This document shows positions 1 through 7,457 of a stretch of DNA of 29,814 nt, piece by piece. Source of the stretch: a virus; the IMG/VR virus record IMGVR_UViG_3300025674_000252, positions 1-29,814 of that record. One strand, written 5' to 3'. The stretch's first letter is position 1; every line of letters starts with the position of its first letter. Under the pieces are notes generated by a model. It was not told where the DNA came from and made no database searches. It saw only the letters and a program-made list of their open reading frames with translations. The position numbers and the translations under genes were made by a program.

Positions 1-1072
1 ACGCTCTGATTCTAAGGCCGCAGGTCGGTGGAGTACAGGTAGTGGGGGCGAGTATTTTGCGATTGGTGTTGGCGGTGCAGTTACAGGTAAAGGTGCTGAC
101 CTTTTAATCATTGATGACCCCCATTCCGAGCAAGAAGGCCAGAGCGGTGATCCCTCAGTCTTTGATAAGACCTATGAGTGGTACACATCAGGGCCAAGAC
201 AGCGTTTACAGCCGGGCGGTGCGATCATTATTGTAATGACCCGCTGGCACAAAAGAGACCTGACAGGGCAGATTATCAAGTCCTCTACTCAGCGTGTAGG
301 TTCAGATGAGTGGGAGGTGATTGAGTTTCCAGCGATCATGCCGTCAGAAAAGCCGTTATGGCCTGAGTTTTGGCCTATGGCTGAACTGGTGGCGCTAAGG
401 GAGGAACTGCCCTCAGCTAAGTGGAACGCCCAGTATCAGCAAAATCCGACCTCTGAAGAGGGGGCGCTAATCAAGCGTAACTGGTGGCGCATATGGGAGC
501 ATCAACACCCGCCTCCATGTGAGTTTATTATCCAGTCATGGGACACGGCGTTCCTAAAGACACAGAGATCAGATTACTCTGCCTGCACAACATGGGGAGT
601 GTTTTACGCCCCAGATGATGAGGGCATGACTGTAGCGAATATTATTCTACTAGACGCACTAAAAGAGCGACTAGAGTTTCCTGAGCTTAAAAAGGCCGCT
701 CAGGAGCTTTACACGGACTGGCAACCCGATGCATGTATTATCGAAGCAAAGGCCGCAGGAACGCCTTTAATCTTTGAATTAAGGGCTATGGGCATCCCAG
801 TATCGGATTACACCCCGTCCCGTGGTAACGACAAGATATCGAGAGTGAATGCAGTATCTGATTTATTCGCCTCTGGCATAGTGTGGCGACCTGAGAGAAG
901 GTTTGCAGAAGAGGTTGTTGAGGAGTTCGCGGCATTTCCTGCGGGAGAGCATGATGACCTTGTTGACTCATCAACTCAGGCGCTGTTGAGGTTTAGGCAG
1001 GGCGGGTTCTTAAAGTTAAGCTCTGACGAAGAAGAAGAGCCTTTACGCAACAGAACAGCGGCCTACTACTAA
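1..1072 (+). CDS. terL: Terminase large subunit (3' part, 5' end outside window)
   Basis: This is the ATPase/nuclease motor that cuts concatemeric DNA and pumps it through the portal. The reading frame is open from base 2, so the true start lies upstream; an internal ATG at 236 is not the start. Visible motifs are a Walker B-like LLIIDDP at about 101-121, the coupling segment IIIVMTRWHKRDL at about 227-262, and the C-terminal RNase H-like nuclease. The nuclease acidic residues lie in QSWDTAF (about 533-553), CIIEAKAAGTP (about 734-766) and GEHDDLVD (about 944-967). The segment QYQQNPTSEEGALIK joins the two domains, as is usual in this family. The Walker A part is outside the window and no small terminase subunit is visible. 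The stop overlaps the next start by one base (TAATG). The family call is secure; the packaging strategy (headful or cos) cannot be read from it. Confidence 0.95.
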   Translation, partial: RSDSKAAGRWSTGSGGEYFAIGVGGAVTGKGADLLIIDDPHSEQEGQSGDPSVFDKTYEWYTSGPRQRLQPGGAIIIVMTRWHKRDLTGQIIKSSTQRVGSDEWEVIEFPAIMPSEKPLWPEFWPMAELVALREELPSAKWNAQYQQNPTSEEGALIKRNWWRIWEHQHPPPCEFIIQSWDTAFLKTQRSDYSACTTWGVFYAPDDEGMTVANIILLDALKERLEFPELKKAAQELYTDWQPDACIIEAKAAGTPLIFELRAMGIPVSDYTPSRGNDKISRVNAVSDLFASGIVWRPERRFAEEVVEEFAAFPAGEHDDLVDSSTQALLRFRQGGFLKLSSDEEEEPLRNRTAAYY

Positions 1073-1794
1073 TGGAAGGCATAGAAGTAAAGGGTTGGCT
1101 GATTAATAGACTTGTTAGACCCATCTTTAGGAGGTTCTCTAAGGTTGGGGATCATGTGTATTTTGACAACAAAGACTTCCCTATTACTGAAGAGATTGAG
1201 TTTCATTTCCCTATAATACTCGCGGAGTTGCGAAGGGTTATGTTGAGGTCTAAGGAGCTTACCCCGTTTCAGGATATAAGCCCAGACCAGATATACATAT
1301 CAAATGATGACAAATGGAAGATGTTTTTCCTCAAGGCTGGCACTGTAAGGTTCGATAGGAACTGTCAAGAATGCCCCAACACAATGGCATTTCTAGATAA
1401 GCACAGAAATATAGTCTCTGCTTATTTTTCTATTTTAGGGCCAAACAAAATGCTTATGCCGCATGAAGGGCCGTGGTGTGGGATAATAAGGATTCATTTA
1501 GGATTAATCATCCCAAAGCAAGGGAATGGCTGTACACTGGTAGTTGATGGCAAGCCCTACAAGTGGGAAGAGGGTAAGTGCGTGGTGTTTGATGACACTT
1601 ACGAGCATATTGCAGTAAACGAAACAGATCATGAGAGAGTTGTTCTTTTTCTGGACTACATGAGACCCTTGCCGTTTTGGTTGTCTTGGGCTAACTGGTT
1701 AATGATAAGAACAGCTAGATACTTAAAATATTTCAAAGTTCCAATCACTCGACACAAAGAGTGGGAGCGCACCTTCTATAAAGAGGCTGAGTAA
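1072..1794 (+). CDS. Aspartyl/asparaginyl beta-hydroxylase family (AspH/LpxO-type) Fe(II)/2-oxoglutarate oxygenase
   Basis: The 240-residue product matches the Asp_Arg_Hydrox family, which uses Fe(II) and 2-oxoglutarate. Visible residues are H131 in MPHEGP, the strand IIRIHLGL (about 138-145), H179 in DDTYEH and R189 in ERVVLFLD. The spacings H131-H179 (48) and H179-R189 (10) are close to those of the two iron-binding histidines and the 2-oxoglutarate arginine of human AspH. The HxG pattern (H131-E-G133) replaces the usual third acidic iron ligand, as in AspH. Known members hydroxylate Asp/Asn in proteins or, as LpxO, the acyl chain of lipid A; which applies here is unknown. The aromatic C-terminal stretch (about 198-222) could be a membrane-associating helix. 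The gene overlaps terL and the next gene by one base each. Five 60-base lines counted by hand average about 39% GC, lower than its neighbours, which suggests acquisition as an accessory gene. Confidence 0.9.
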   Translation: MEGIEVKGWLINRLVRPIFRRFSKVGDHVYFDNKDFPITEEIEFHFPIILAELRRVMLRSKELTPFQDISPDQIYISNDDKWKMFFLKAGTVRFDRNCQECPNTMAFLDKHRNIVSAYFSILGPNKMLMPHEGPWCGIIRIHLGLIIPKQGNGCTLVVDGKPYKWEEGKCVVFDDTYEHIAVNETDHERVVLFLDYMRPLPFWLSWANWLMIRTARYLKYFKVPITRHKEWERTFYKEAE

Positions 1795-2198
1795 TGAAAA
1801 CAACAGGTTCAAGAGTTAGGTCTGAAGCGCCAAGAGCGGCACTCAAAGGCAAGTCAAAGAAAACTACAAGAGGCAATACTTCTGTCGAGAAGATAGAAGA
1901 AGCAAAGCCCAAAAAAATGATGGGCGGAGGAAAGCCACGCGACAAGATGTCTTACGCAGATGGCGGTAAGATGAAGATGGTTAAGAACAATAAAGGCGAG
2001 ATGGTTCCTGATTTTGCGGCTGATGGCATAGGTCGAATGATGGGTGGCGGCAAGACTGTTCTGGCGCAAGATGGCATGAACAAGATTAGCGGCTATGCAA
2101 AAGGCAAGAAGGTTATGCACTACCGTGATGGCGGTGTAACCATGTCGGCTCGCGGTTGCGGTGCGGCCAGAAAGCAAAAGTTCGGCAAAAACGGCTAG
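1794..2198 (+). CDS. Small Gly/Lys-rich protein with MMGGGK repeats and an RGCGAA C-terminal motif
   Basis: This 134-residue basic protein has no recognised enzymatic domain. The first 40 residues are Lys/Arg/Ser-rich. Then come two copies of MMGGGK, several Asp-Gly-Gly units (YADGGKMKM, YRDGGVTM), and the C-terminal ending ARGCGAARKQKFGKNG. I recall similar endings on small proteins beside portal genes in uncultured marine phages, but could not search. The composition suggests an unstructured, nucleic-acid- or partner-binding protein. It is translationally coupled to the hydroxylase (TAATG) and lies 9 bases before the portal start, so it is probably made with the packaging proteins. Function unknown. 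Confidence 0.75.
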   Translation: MKTTGSRVRSEAPRAALKGKSKKTTRGNTSVEKIEEAKPKKMMGGGKPRDKMSYADGGKMKMVKNNKGEMVPDFAADGIGRMMGGGKTVLAQDGMNKISGYAKGKKVMHYRDGGVTMSARGCGAARKQKFGKNG

Positions 2199-2207
2199 GA
2201 ACTTCTT

Positions 2208-4688
2208 ATGGCAATGGAAAAACCTCTTGTTACTCCAGATCAGCTAACGCCTGAAGAGATGTCTGGCGCTATGGAGATAGAGATCGTTAACCCAGAGTCG
2301 GTTTCAATAGAGACTGAAGATGGCGGTCTAATGTTCGACTTTGACCCAGAATCTGAAATGTCTGGCGAAGTCGCATTCGATGCAAACCTAGCTGAGTATC
2401 TTGAAGAGCAGGACTTGGCAATGCTTGCCAGTGAGCTTGTAGGTCTGTTCAGGTCAGATAAAGAAAGCCGATCAGACTGGGAAAGGGTCTACATTGAAGG
2501 CTTAGACCTCTTAGGCTTGAAGCATGAGGATAGAACAACTCCTTGGGATGGCGCTTGTGGCGTATTCCACCCTCTGCTCACAGAGTCTGTTATTAAGTTT
2601 CAGTCTCAGTCGATTCAGGAACTGTTCCCAGCCAGTGGCCCAGTAAAGACCACTGTTGTTGGCGTTATTGATGAGATGAAAGAGAAGCAAGCTCATCGAG
2701 TACAAGATTATTTAAACTACCTTGTCACTGAAAAGATGACAGAGTATCGCTCTGAGACAGAAAAACTACTGTTCTCACTGCCTCTAGCGGGTTCCGCATT
2801 CAGAAAAGTGTACTTTGATCCCACTATGGGCCGTCCTTGCAGTATGTTTGTACCTGCTGAGGACTTTGTTGTTAGTTATGGTGCTTCTGACCTCACTACC
2901 TGCGAAAGAGCCACCCACATAATGAAGAAAACCAGCAACGAAGTACGCAAGTTGCAGGTCTCTGGGTTCTATGCAGACGTAGATTTAGGTCAGGCAAGCG
3001 ACAACACGGACGAAATAGAGCATAAATATCAAGAACTTACGGGTAATTCATCAACTTACGACAACGATTCTCGTCATACGATACTTGAAATGCAGGTTGA
3101 CCTCGACCTTATTGGCTTTGAGGACATGCAGGACGGAGAAATCACTGGAATACAGCTTCCATACGTTGTCAGCATTGATCTAAGCTCACGACAGGTGTTG
3201 TCTATCCGTAGAAACTACTACGAAGATGACGCTCAGAAGATGAAGCGAGAGCATTTCGTGCATTATCAGTATATGCCCGGCCTCGGCTTCTATGGATTCG
3301 GTCTGATTCACATGATTGGCGGCTTGGCTAAGTCTGCAACTTCACTTTTGAGACAGCTTGTAGACGCTGGAACGCTTTCAAATCTTCCCGGCGGCTTAAA
3401 ATCTAGAGGGTTAAGAATAAAGGGTGACGATACCCCCATCATGCCCGGCGAGTTCCGAGATGTGGACGTTCCGGGCGGTTCTATCCGTGAAAATATTAGC
3501 TTTTTGCCTTATAAAGAGCCAAGTAATGTTCTTTATCAGCTTATGGGCGATATTGTAGAGGAAGGCAGGCGATTTGCCTCAGCCGCAGACGTAAAAGCGG
3601 CTGATATGAACTCAGAAGCCCCTGTTGGAACGACTCTAGCCATACTAGAGCGATCCATGAAGGTGATGAGTGCTGTTCAGGCAAGGCTACACGCCTCAAT
3701 GCGTAAAGAATTGCGTATTTTATCCAAGATTGTTTATGACTTTGGCCCTACAGAATATCCATATCAGACTGAAGAGAACAAGGTCATATCTGAGGACTTT
3801 GATGGACGAATAGATGTTATTGCGGTAAGCGATCCCAACTCTGGCACTATGGCACAGCGAATCATGCAGTATCAAGCGGCATTGCAGTTATCTCAGCAGA
3901 ACCCTGATATGTACGATCTGCCTTTATTGCACCGTCAGATGCTAGATGTCCTTAACATCCGTGACGCAGATAAGATCGTTCCTCTTGATGAAGACATTAA
4001 GCCGACTAACCCAGTCAGTGAGAACATGAACATCATCAACAACAAGCCAGTCAAGGCGTTTATGTATCAGGATCATGAGGCACACATTCAGGCTCACATG
4101 GCCTTTATGGAAGACCCCAAGATTATGGAAATCGCTGGGAAAAGTCCTATGGCAAAAGCTATGGCGGCGGCTATGGCGGCACACGTTCAAGAGCATTTGG
4201 CGTTTGCTTATCGTCAACAGGTTGAGGATGAGCTTGGTGTTGAGTTGCCAGCAAACAACGAAGACCTACCTGAGAGCGTTGAACTTAAACTTTCAAGACT
4301 TGTTGCCCCTGCGGCAGAACAGCTTAAAGGCAAGAATCAGCAAGAGGCTCAACAGAAGAAAGCGCAAGAGCAGGCTAAAGACCCAGTTGTCCAGATGGCA
4401 CAGCGTGAGCTTCAAATTAAAGAGCAGTCTGCTATGGCTAAGGCTCAGATTGATCAGGCCAAGATGCAACTTGAAATCGCTAAGGCTAGAAGCAAGGCTG
4501 ATTACGATATGCAGAAGCTTGATCAAGAGGCTGAGATCGCTAAAGCCGAGCTTGCTGTCAAGATTGCTGAGGATAGGGCTAGAGAGGAGATGGATTCTCG
4601 CAAGCAGTCAACTAAAGAGCAGATTCAGGGTATCGAGATTGGCAAGGATTTAGCGGAGAGCCTATTCAATGTCAAGAGCGCAGAATAA
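2208..4688 (+). CDS. Portal protein
   Basis: This is the dodecameric ring at the head vertex through which DNA enters and leaves and to which the tail adaptors attach. The 826-residue product sits in the expected place after terL. It has the long portal layout: an acidic N-terminus, a wing/stem region, the helical segment NSEAPVGTTLAILERSMK (about 468-485), and a Gln/Lys/Glu/Ala-rich helical C-terminus (about 705-826) that would form a long coiled-coil barrel. AGGA lies 7 bases before the chosen ATG at 2208, which favours it over the second in-frame ATG at 2214. The size is large compared with T7 gp8 (536 residues) but close to that of P22-like and marine podovirus portals. The 3' end overlaps the next gene by 20 bases. 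The family call rests on position, length and remembered sequence likeness. Confidence 0.88.
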   Translation: MAMEKPLVTPDQLTPEEMSGAMEIEIVNPESVSIETEDGGLMFDFDPESEMSGEVAFDANLAEYLEEQDLAMLASELVGLFRSDKESRSDWERVYIEGLDLLGLKHEDRTTPWDGACGVFHPLLTESVIKFQSQSIQELFPASGPVKTTVVGVIDEMKEKQAHRVQDYLNYLVTEKMTEYRSETEKLLFSLPLAGSAFRKVYFDPTMGRPCSMFVPAEDFVVSYGASDLTTCERATHIMKKTSNEVRKLQVSGFYADVDLGQASDNTDEIEHKYQELTGNSSTYDNDSRHTILEMQVDLDLIGFEDMQDGEITGIQLPYVVSIDLSSRQVLSIRRNYYEDDAQKMKREHFVHYQYMPGLGFYGFGLIHMIGGLAKSATSLLRQLVDAGTLSNLPGGLKSRGLRIKGDDTPIMPGEFRDVDVPGGSIRENISFLPYKEPSNVLYQLMGDIVEEGRRFASAADVKAADMNSEAPVGTTLAILERSMKVMSAVQARLHASMRKELRILSKIVYDFGPTEYPYQTEENKVISEDFDGRIDVIAVSDPNSGTMAQRIMQYQAALQLSQQNPDMYDLPLLHRQMLDVLNIRDADKIVPLDEDIKPTNPVSENMNIINNKPVKAFMYQDHEAHIQAHMAFMEDPKIMEIAGKSPMAKAMAAAMAAHVQEHLAFAYRQQVEDELGVELPANNEDLPESVELKLSRLVAPAAEQLKGKNQQEAQQKKAQEQAKDPVVQMAQRELQIKEQSAMAKAQIDQAKMQLEIAKARSKADYDMQKLDQEAEIAKAELAVKIAEDRAREEMDSRKQSTKEQIQGIEIGKDLAESLFNVKSAE

Positions 4689-4866
4689 TTCTTGGGAGTA
4701 TCTTAGAGAGAAGATACGCGCCCAAATGAATGATATGAGCGACCATGTTAGTGGTGGCGCATGTAAAGAATTTTCCGACTACCAAAAGTGTTGCGGAATA
4801 ATCGAGGGTTTAGCCCTTGCAGAGAGAGAACTTCTAGACTTGCAGGCCAAGCTAGAAAGCGACTAA
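4669..4866 (+). CDS. Small conserved phage protein downstream of portal
   Basis: The 65-residue product is predicted to be helical. Its central KCCGIIEGLALAERELLDL segment resembles the helical Gly-x-Ile-x-Gly-Leu pattern of small proteins found after the portal gene in other marine phages. There is no signal peptide and no membrane segment. It starts inside the portal gene (20-base overlap), which suggests coupled translation, and ends just before the hairpin at 4869. It could assist portal or procapsid assembly, but that comes only from position. Function unknown. Confidence 0.65.
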   Translation: MSRAQNNSWEYLREKIRAQMNDMSDHVSGGACKEFSDYQKCCGIIEGLALAERELLDLQAKLESD

Positions 4867-4868
4867 TT

Positions 4869-4885
4869 CGTTACATCCAGTAACG
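4869..4885 (+). other. Perfect 6-bp inverted repeat (hairpin) after the portal block
   Basis: CGTTAC and GTAACG flank the 5-base loop ATCCA, starting two bases after the preceding stop codon. A run of seven T (4903-4909) lies 17 bases further on, too far for a classical rho-independent terminator. It may be an RNA stability or processing element before the co-chaperonin gene. Confidence 0.4.
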
Positions 4886-4930
4886 CACAACGACTCTGGA
4901 CGTTTTTTTCCAGTGCAGAAGGTCAGACTA

Positions 4931-5317
4931 ATGACAGATTTGTCTAAACCGTCAAAAAAAGACGAGAAAGAAACTTCTCGCAAGGCTAATCAGTTGCCTA
5001 AGCCGCAGGGCTATAAAATATTGATTGCTTTACCTGAGCCAGATGAAAAGACGGAAGGCGGAATTATTAAATCCGCTAGGTCGTTGCAAGACGAAGAGGT
5101 TGGTTCGATTGTAGGAATGGTGCTTAAACTTGGCCCAGACACTTACAGCGATCCTCAACGATTCCCGTCTGGCGCTTTTTGCAAAGAGGGAGATTGGGTT
5201 TTGATGCGATCTTACTCAGGCACTAGATTCAAAGTGCAAGGCAAAGAGTTCCGGTTAATCAACGATGACAGTGTTGAAGCTGTAGTCGAAGACCCAAGAG
5301 GCATAGTTAAAGTATGA
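4931..5317 (+). CDS. GroES-like co-chaperonin (phage Cpn10)
   Basis: This protein would cap the host GroEL folding chamber, as GroES or T4 gp31 do, probably to fold the capsid protein made from 7458. The 128-residue product has a charged extension (1-22) and then a Cpn10-like domain: PKPQGYKILIALPEPDE (about 24-39), a mobile-loop region with GGII at 43-46 corresponding to the hydrophobic GroEL-binding tripeptide of GroES, VGSIVGMVLKLGP (57-69), CKEGDWVLM (84-92) and the closing strands VQGKEFRLINDDSVEAVVE. An upstream GTG at 4913 is in frame, but AGAAGG at 4917-4922 lies at good distance before ATG 4931, so I take the latter. The stop overlaps the scaffold start (ATGA). No GroEL gene is seen here. 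Confidence 0.88.
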   Translation: MTDLSKPSKKDEKETSRKANQLPKPQGYKILIALPEPDEKTEGGIIKSARSLQDEEVGSIVGMVLKLGPDTYSDPQRFPSGAFCKEGDWVLMRSYSGTRFKVQGKEFRLINDDSVEAVVEDPRGIVKV

Positions 5318-6354
5318 GTGAATCTAATGAAGCAGTAGACGTTGAAAGCAGTGCCGAAGATAAATTCTTTGGCGTTAAAACTACAATAGTTAAGAGCAGT
5401 GCCAAGAAGACTGAAGACGAGTCTTCTGACATTGAGATCGAGACTATAGATGATCGTCCCGTTGAAGACAGACGAGCGCCCAAAGCGGAAGCCTCTGATG
5501 AAAGCGAAGATGACGATGAACTATCTGGCTATAGCGATAAGGTTCAGAAAAGAATCAACAAGCTTCGCTATGAGCAGAATGAGGAACGCCGACAGCGAGA
5601 AGCGGCTGAAAGGATGCGTGAAGAGGCAGTTCGTGTAGCTCAAACTCTTAGCAACAAGAACAAAGAGTACGAGAGCATTATTACGCGAGGGGAAGCCGCA
5701 CTTGTTCAGCAGATAAAGGGTAAGGCAGAACTATCTCTAGAGCAGGCCAAGAATAGATATAGAAAGGCGTATGACGAGGGAGACACTGACAACGTCATTG
5801 AATCTCAAGAAGCCTTAAATAGAGCGCAGGCCGAGATGGCAGAAGCGGTTAAGTATGAGCAGAACCTTGCGGCTCAAGCTCAACGACAGCAGTTTCAGCC
5901 TCAAGCTCAAGAGCAGTTTCAGCGACAACCCCAGCAACAACCACAGCAGGCTCCGCTTCCTGTAGACCCAGAAGCAAAGGAGTGGGCTGAAAAGAACGAT
6001 TGGTTTATGTCTCCAAGCAACAAGCGAATGACTGCAACAGCTTATGGTTTGCACGAAGAAGCTATTGTTGATAATAAGATTAAACCTAATACGTCTGAGT
6101 ATTTTGAGTTTATTGACTCAGGAATGCGTGAGGCGTATCCCACATTTGATTGGCAGGATAAAAGCGATTCTGATGGACGTACCGCGACTTCGACTGCTAA
6201 TCAACGCTCCACGGTAGTGGCATCATCAAGCAGGAATAATGGTGCAAAACCGCGCAAAGTGAAGCTAACGTCCACTCAAATCTCTCTCGCCAAGAGAATT
6301 GGGCTTACCCCAGAACAGTATGCCAGACAACTCGCTAAGGAGAACCTGAAATGA
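5314..6354 (+). CDS. Capsid scaffolding protein
   Basis: The 346-residue product has the make-up of a phage scaffold. The N-terminus is acidic and disordered (about 1-72), followed by a long charged coiled coil (about 75-190), a Gln/Pro-rich linker (about 190-217), a short conserved segment around KEWAEKNDWFMSP (222-234), and a basic C-terminal helix pair (about 308-346) ending in LTPEQYARQLAKENLK. In scaffolds the basic C-terminus usually binds the capsid protein. It lies between the co-chaperonin and the capsid gene, which fits procapsid assembly. Both ends overlap neighbours by ATGA. There is no protease domain, so scaffold release is probably not by self-cleavage, though a protease elsewhere cannot be excluded. 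Confidence 0.82.
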   Translation: MSESNEAVDVESSAEDKFFGVKTTIVKSSAKKTEDESSDIEIETIDDRPVEDRRAPKAEASDESEDDDELSGYSDKVQKRINKLRYEQNEERRQREAAERMREEAVRVAQTLSNKNKEYESIITRGEAALVQQIKGKAELSLEQAKNRYRKAYDEGDTDNVIESQEALNRAQAEMAEAVKYEQNLAAQAQRQQFQPQAQEQFQRQPQQQPQQAPLPVDPEAKEWAEKNDWFMSPSNKRMTATAYGLHEEAIVDNKIKPNTSEYFEFIDSGMREAYPTFDWQDKSDSDGRTATSTANQRSTVVASSSRNNGAKPRKVKLTSTQISLAKRIGLTPEQYARQLAKENLK

Positions 6355-6803
6355 CTGAAGAGCGCAAACCCAGAGAAAAGTCTTCACGCAATGAAGAAGC
6401 TAGAGCTAACGATTCATGGATGCCAGCATCTATCCTTCCAGACCCAACCCCGCAAGACGGTTGGCTGTTTCGGTGGGTACGAACGTCCACGATGGGAGAG
6501 TCAGATAATACACACGTTTCTCGCATGTTTAGAGAAGGTTGGGAGCCTTGTAAGGCCGAAGATCACCCTGAGTTAATGCTTGAGTCTGATATCAACTCTA
6601 GATGGGCAGGCAACATTGAGGTTGGTGGACTGCTTTTATGTAAAGCGCCATCAGGCAAAATGGAATCGCGTACACAGCACTTCCAGAAAGTTGCTCAGAA
6701 TCAAATGGATTCTGTAGACCAAAACTATTTGCGTGAAAATGATCCTAGAATGCCTCTGTTAAATCCAGAGCGCAGTTCTAAGACAACTTTTGGAAGGAGC
6801 TAA
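6351..6803 (+). CDS. Conserved phage protein between scaffold and capsid genes
   Basis: The 150-residue product has a polar, disordered N-terminus (about 1-22), a compact Trp/aromatic-rich core (DGWLFRWVRTSTMGESDNTHVSRMF, about 36-60, then GWEPCKAEDHPEL), a beta-like IEVGGLLLCKAP segment, and a polar tail. I have seen similar proteins at this place in marine phage genomes without assigned function. It starts with an ATGA overlap to the scaffold stop. The 3' end takes part in the hairpin at 6795-6822. It could be a procapsid assembly factor or a minor head protein. Confidence 0.65.
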   Translation: MTEERKPREKSSRNEEARANDSWMPASILPDPTPQDGWLFRWVRTSTMGESDNTHVSRMFREGWEPCKAEDHPELMLESDINSRWAGNIEVGGLLLCKAPSGKMESRTQHFQKVAQNQMDSVDQNYLRENDPRMPLLNPERSSKTTFGRS

Positions 6804-6822
6804 ACCTTTTGGTAAGGCTCCT
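6795..6822 (+). other. Bulged hairpin at the end of the pre-capsid gene
   Basis: AGGAG (6795-6799) can pair with CTCCT (6818-6822), and CCTT (6805-6808) with AAGG (6814-6817), leaving a 5-base bulge and a TTGGT loop. It spans the stop codon. The T5 run at 6841-6845 is too far for a clear terminator. It may mark an RNA processing or attenuation point before the two highly expressed head genes. Confidence 0.3.
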
Positions 6823-6845
6823 AAACTAAGTAATTAACTATTTTT

Positions 6846-6851
6846 AGGAGG
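6846..6851 (+). promoter_or_regulatory. Strong Shine-Dalgarno (AGGAGG) for the decoration-type gene
   Basis: AGGAGG lies 5 bases before ATG 6857 after an AT-rich stretch. Most genes here rely on overlap coupling, so an independent strong ribosome site indicates high expression. Confidence 0.75.
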
Positions 6852-6856
6852 CCATC

Positions 6857-7444
6857 ATGGCTACTACTGCAACTCCAACAGGTGCAGAACCAGTTGATAC
6901 TCTTAGTGCGAGCGGCTCTTTTTCAGGAAAAGTTCGACACATTAGTATCGCAAGTAACTACGGAACCGCTATTTTTTATGGCGATTTCGTTAAGTTGGTT
7001 GCCGCTGGTACTGTAGAGAAAGCCGCCGTGACAACAGCAGTTGTTGCTGGCACTGTCGGCATTTTCATGGGATGCTCATTCACTGATCCTACTACAAACC
7101 AAATGACATTTAGCCAGCACTATCCAGCGTCTACTGTCGCTAGCGATATCATGGCGTATGTTTGTGATGATCCAAAACTGTTATTCCGTATGCAAGGTGA
7201 CGAGGCTATCGCTCAAACTGGGCTTGGCAACAATATCTCTGCGGTTAGCACAGCGGGTTCAACCTCGATTGGTCGAAGCAAGAACGCTCTAGATGGCGGC
7301 TCTATCGCTACGACTAACTCGTTACCTCTTCGTGTCGTTGACTTCGTAGATGGCCCAACCAGCACTGTAGGCGATGCCTTCACTGACTGTATTGTGACCT
7401 ATCTACCACTGAGTCACGCTTACGAAACCAAACTTGGCGTTTAA
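6857..7444 (+). CDS. Probable capsid decoration / minor head protein
   Basis: The 195-residue product is rich in Ala, Gly, Thr and Val with alternating hydrophobic residues, indicating a beta-structured virion protein. The N-terminal region GKVRHISIASNYGTAIFYGDFV and the C-terminal LRVVDFVDGPTSTVGDAFTD resemble a family I associate with genes directly upstream of the capsid gene in marine phages. It has its own AGGAGG ribosome site and sits 13 bases before the capsid gene, so the two were probably made in matched amounts. Decoration is inferred from this placement; no catalytic motif is visible. A minor capsid or head-completion role is the alternative. Confidence 0.65.
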   Translation: MATTATPTGAEPVDTLSASGSFSGKVRHISIASNYGTAIFYGDFVKLVAAGTVEKAAVTTAVVAGTVGIFMGCSFTDPTTNQMTFSQHYPASTVASDIMAYVCDDPKLLFRMQGDEAIAQTGLGNNISAVSTAGSTSIGRSKNALDGGSIATTNSLPLRVVDFVDGPTSTVGDAFTDCIVTYLPLSHAYETKLGV

Positions 7445-7457
7445 GGAGATTTAGGAA
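7443..7457 (+). promoter_or_regulatory. Double Shine-Dalgarno before the major capsid gene
   Basis: AAGGAG (7443-7448) and AGGA (7453-7456) both precede ATG 7458. The first has optimal spacing of 9 bases and overlaps the stop region of the preceding gene, consistent with strong translation of the capsid protein. Confidence 0.7.

Noticed and set aside
4075-4653. 192-codon frame inside the portal gene, + strand
   Set aside because: Shadow of the Lys/Gln/Ala-rich coiled-coil coding region; Arg/Leu-rich product without family likeness, wholly inside a well-supported gene.
4913-4930. GTG start for the co-chaperonin
   Set aside because: AGAAGG at 4917-4922 serves ATG 4931 better and there is no ribosome site before the GTG.
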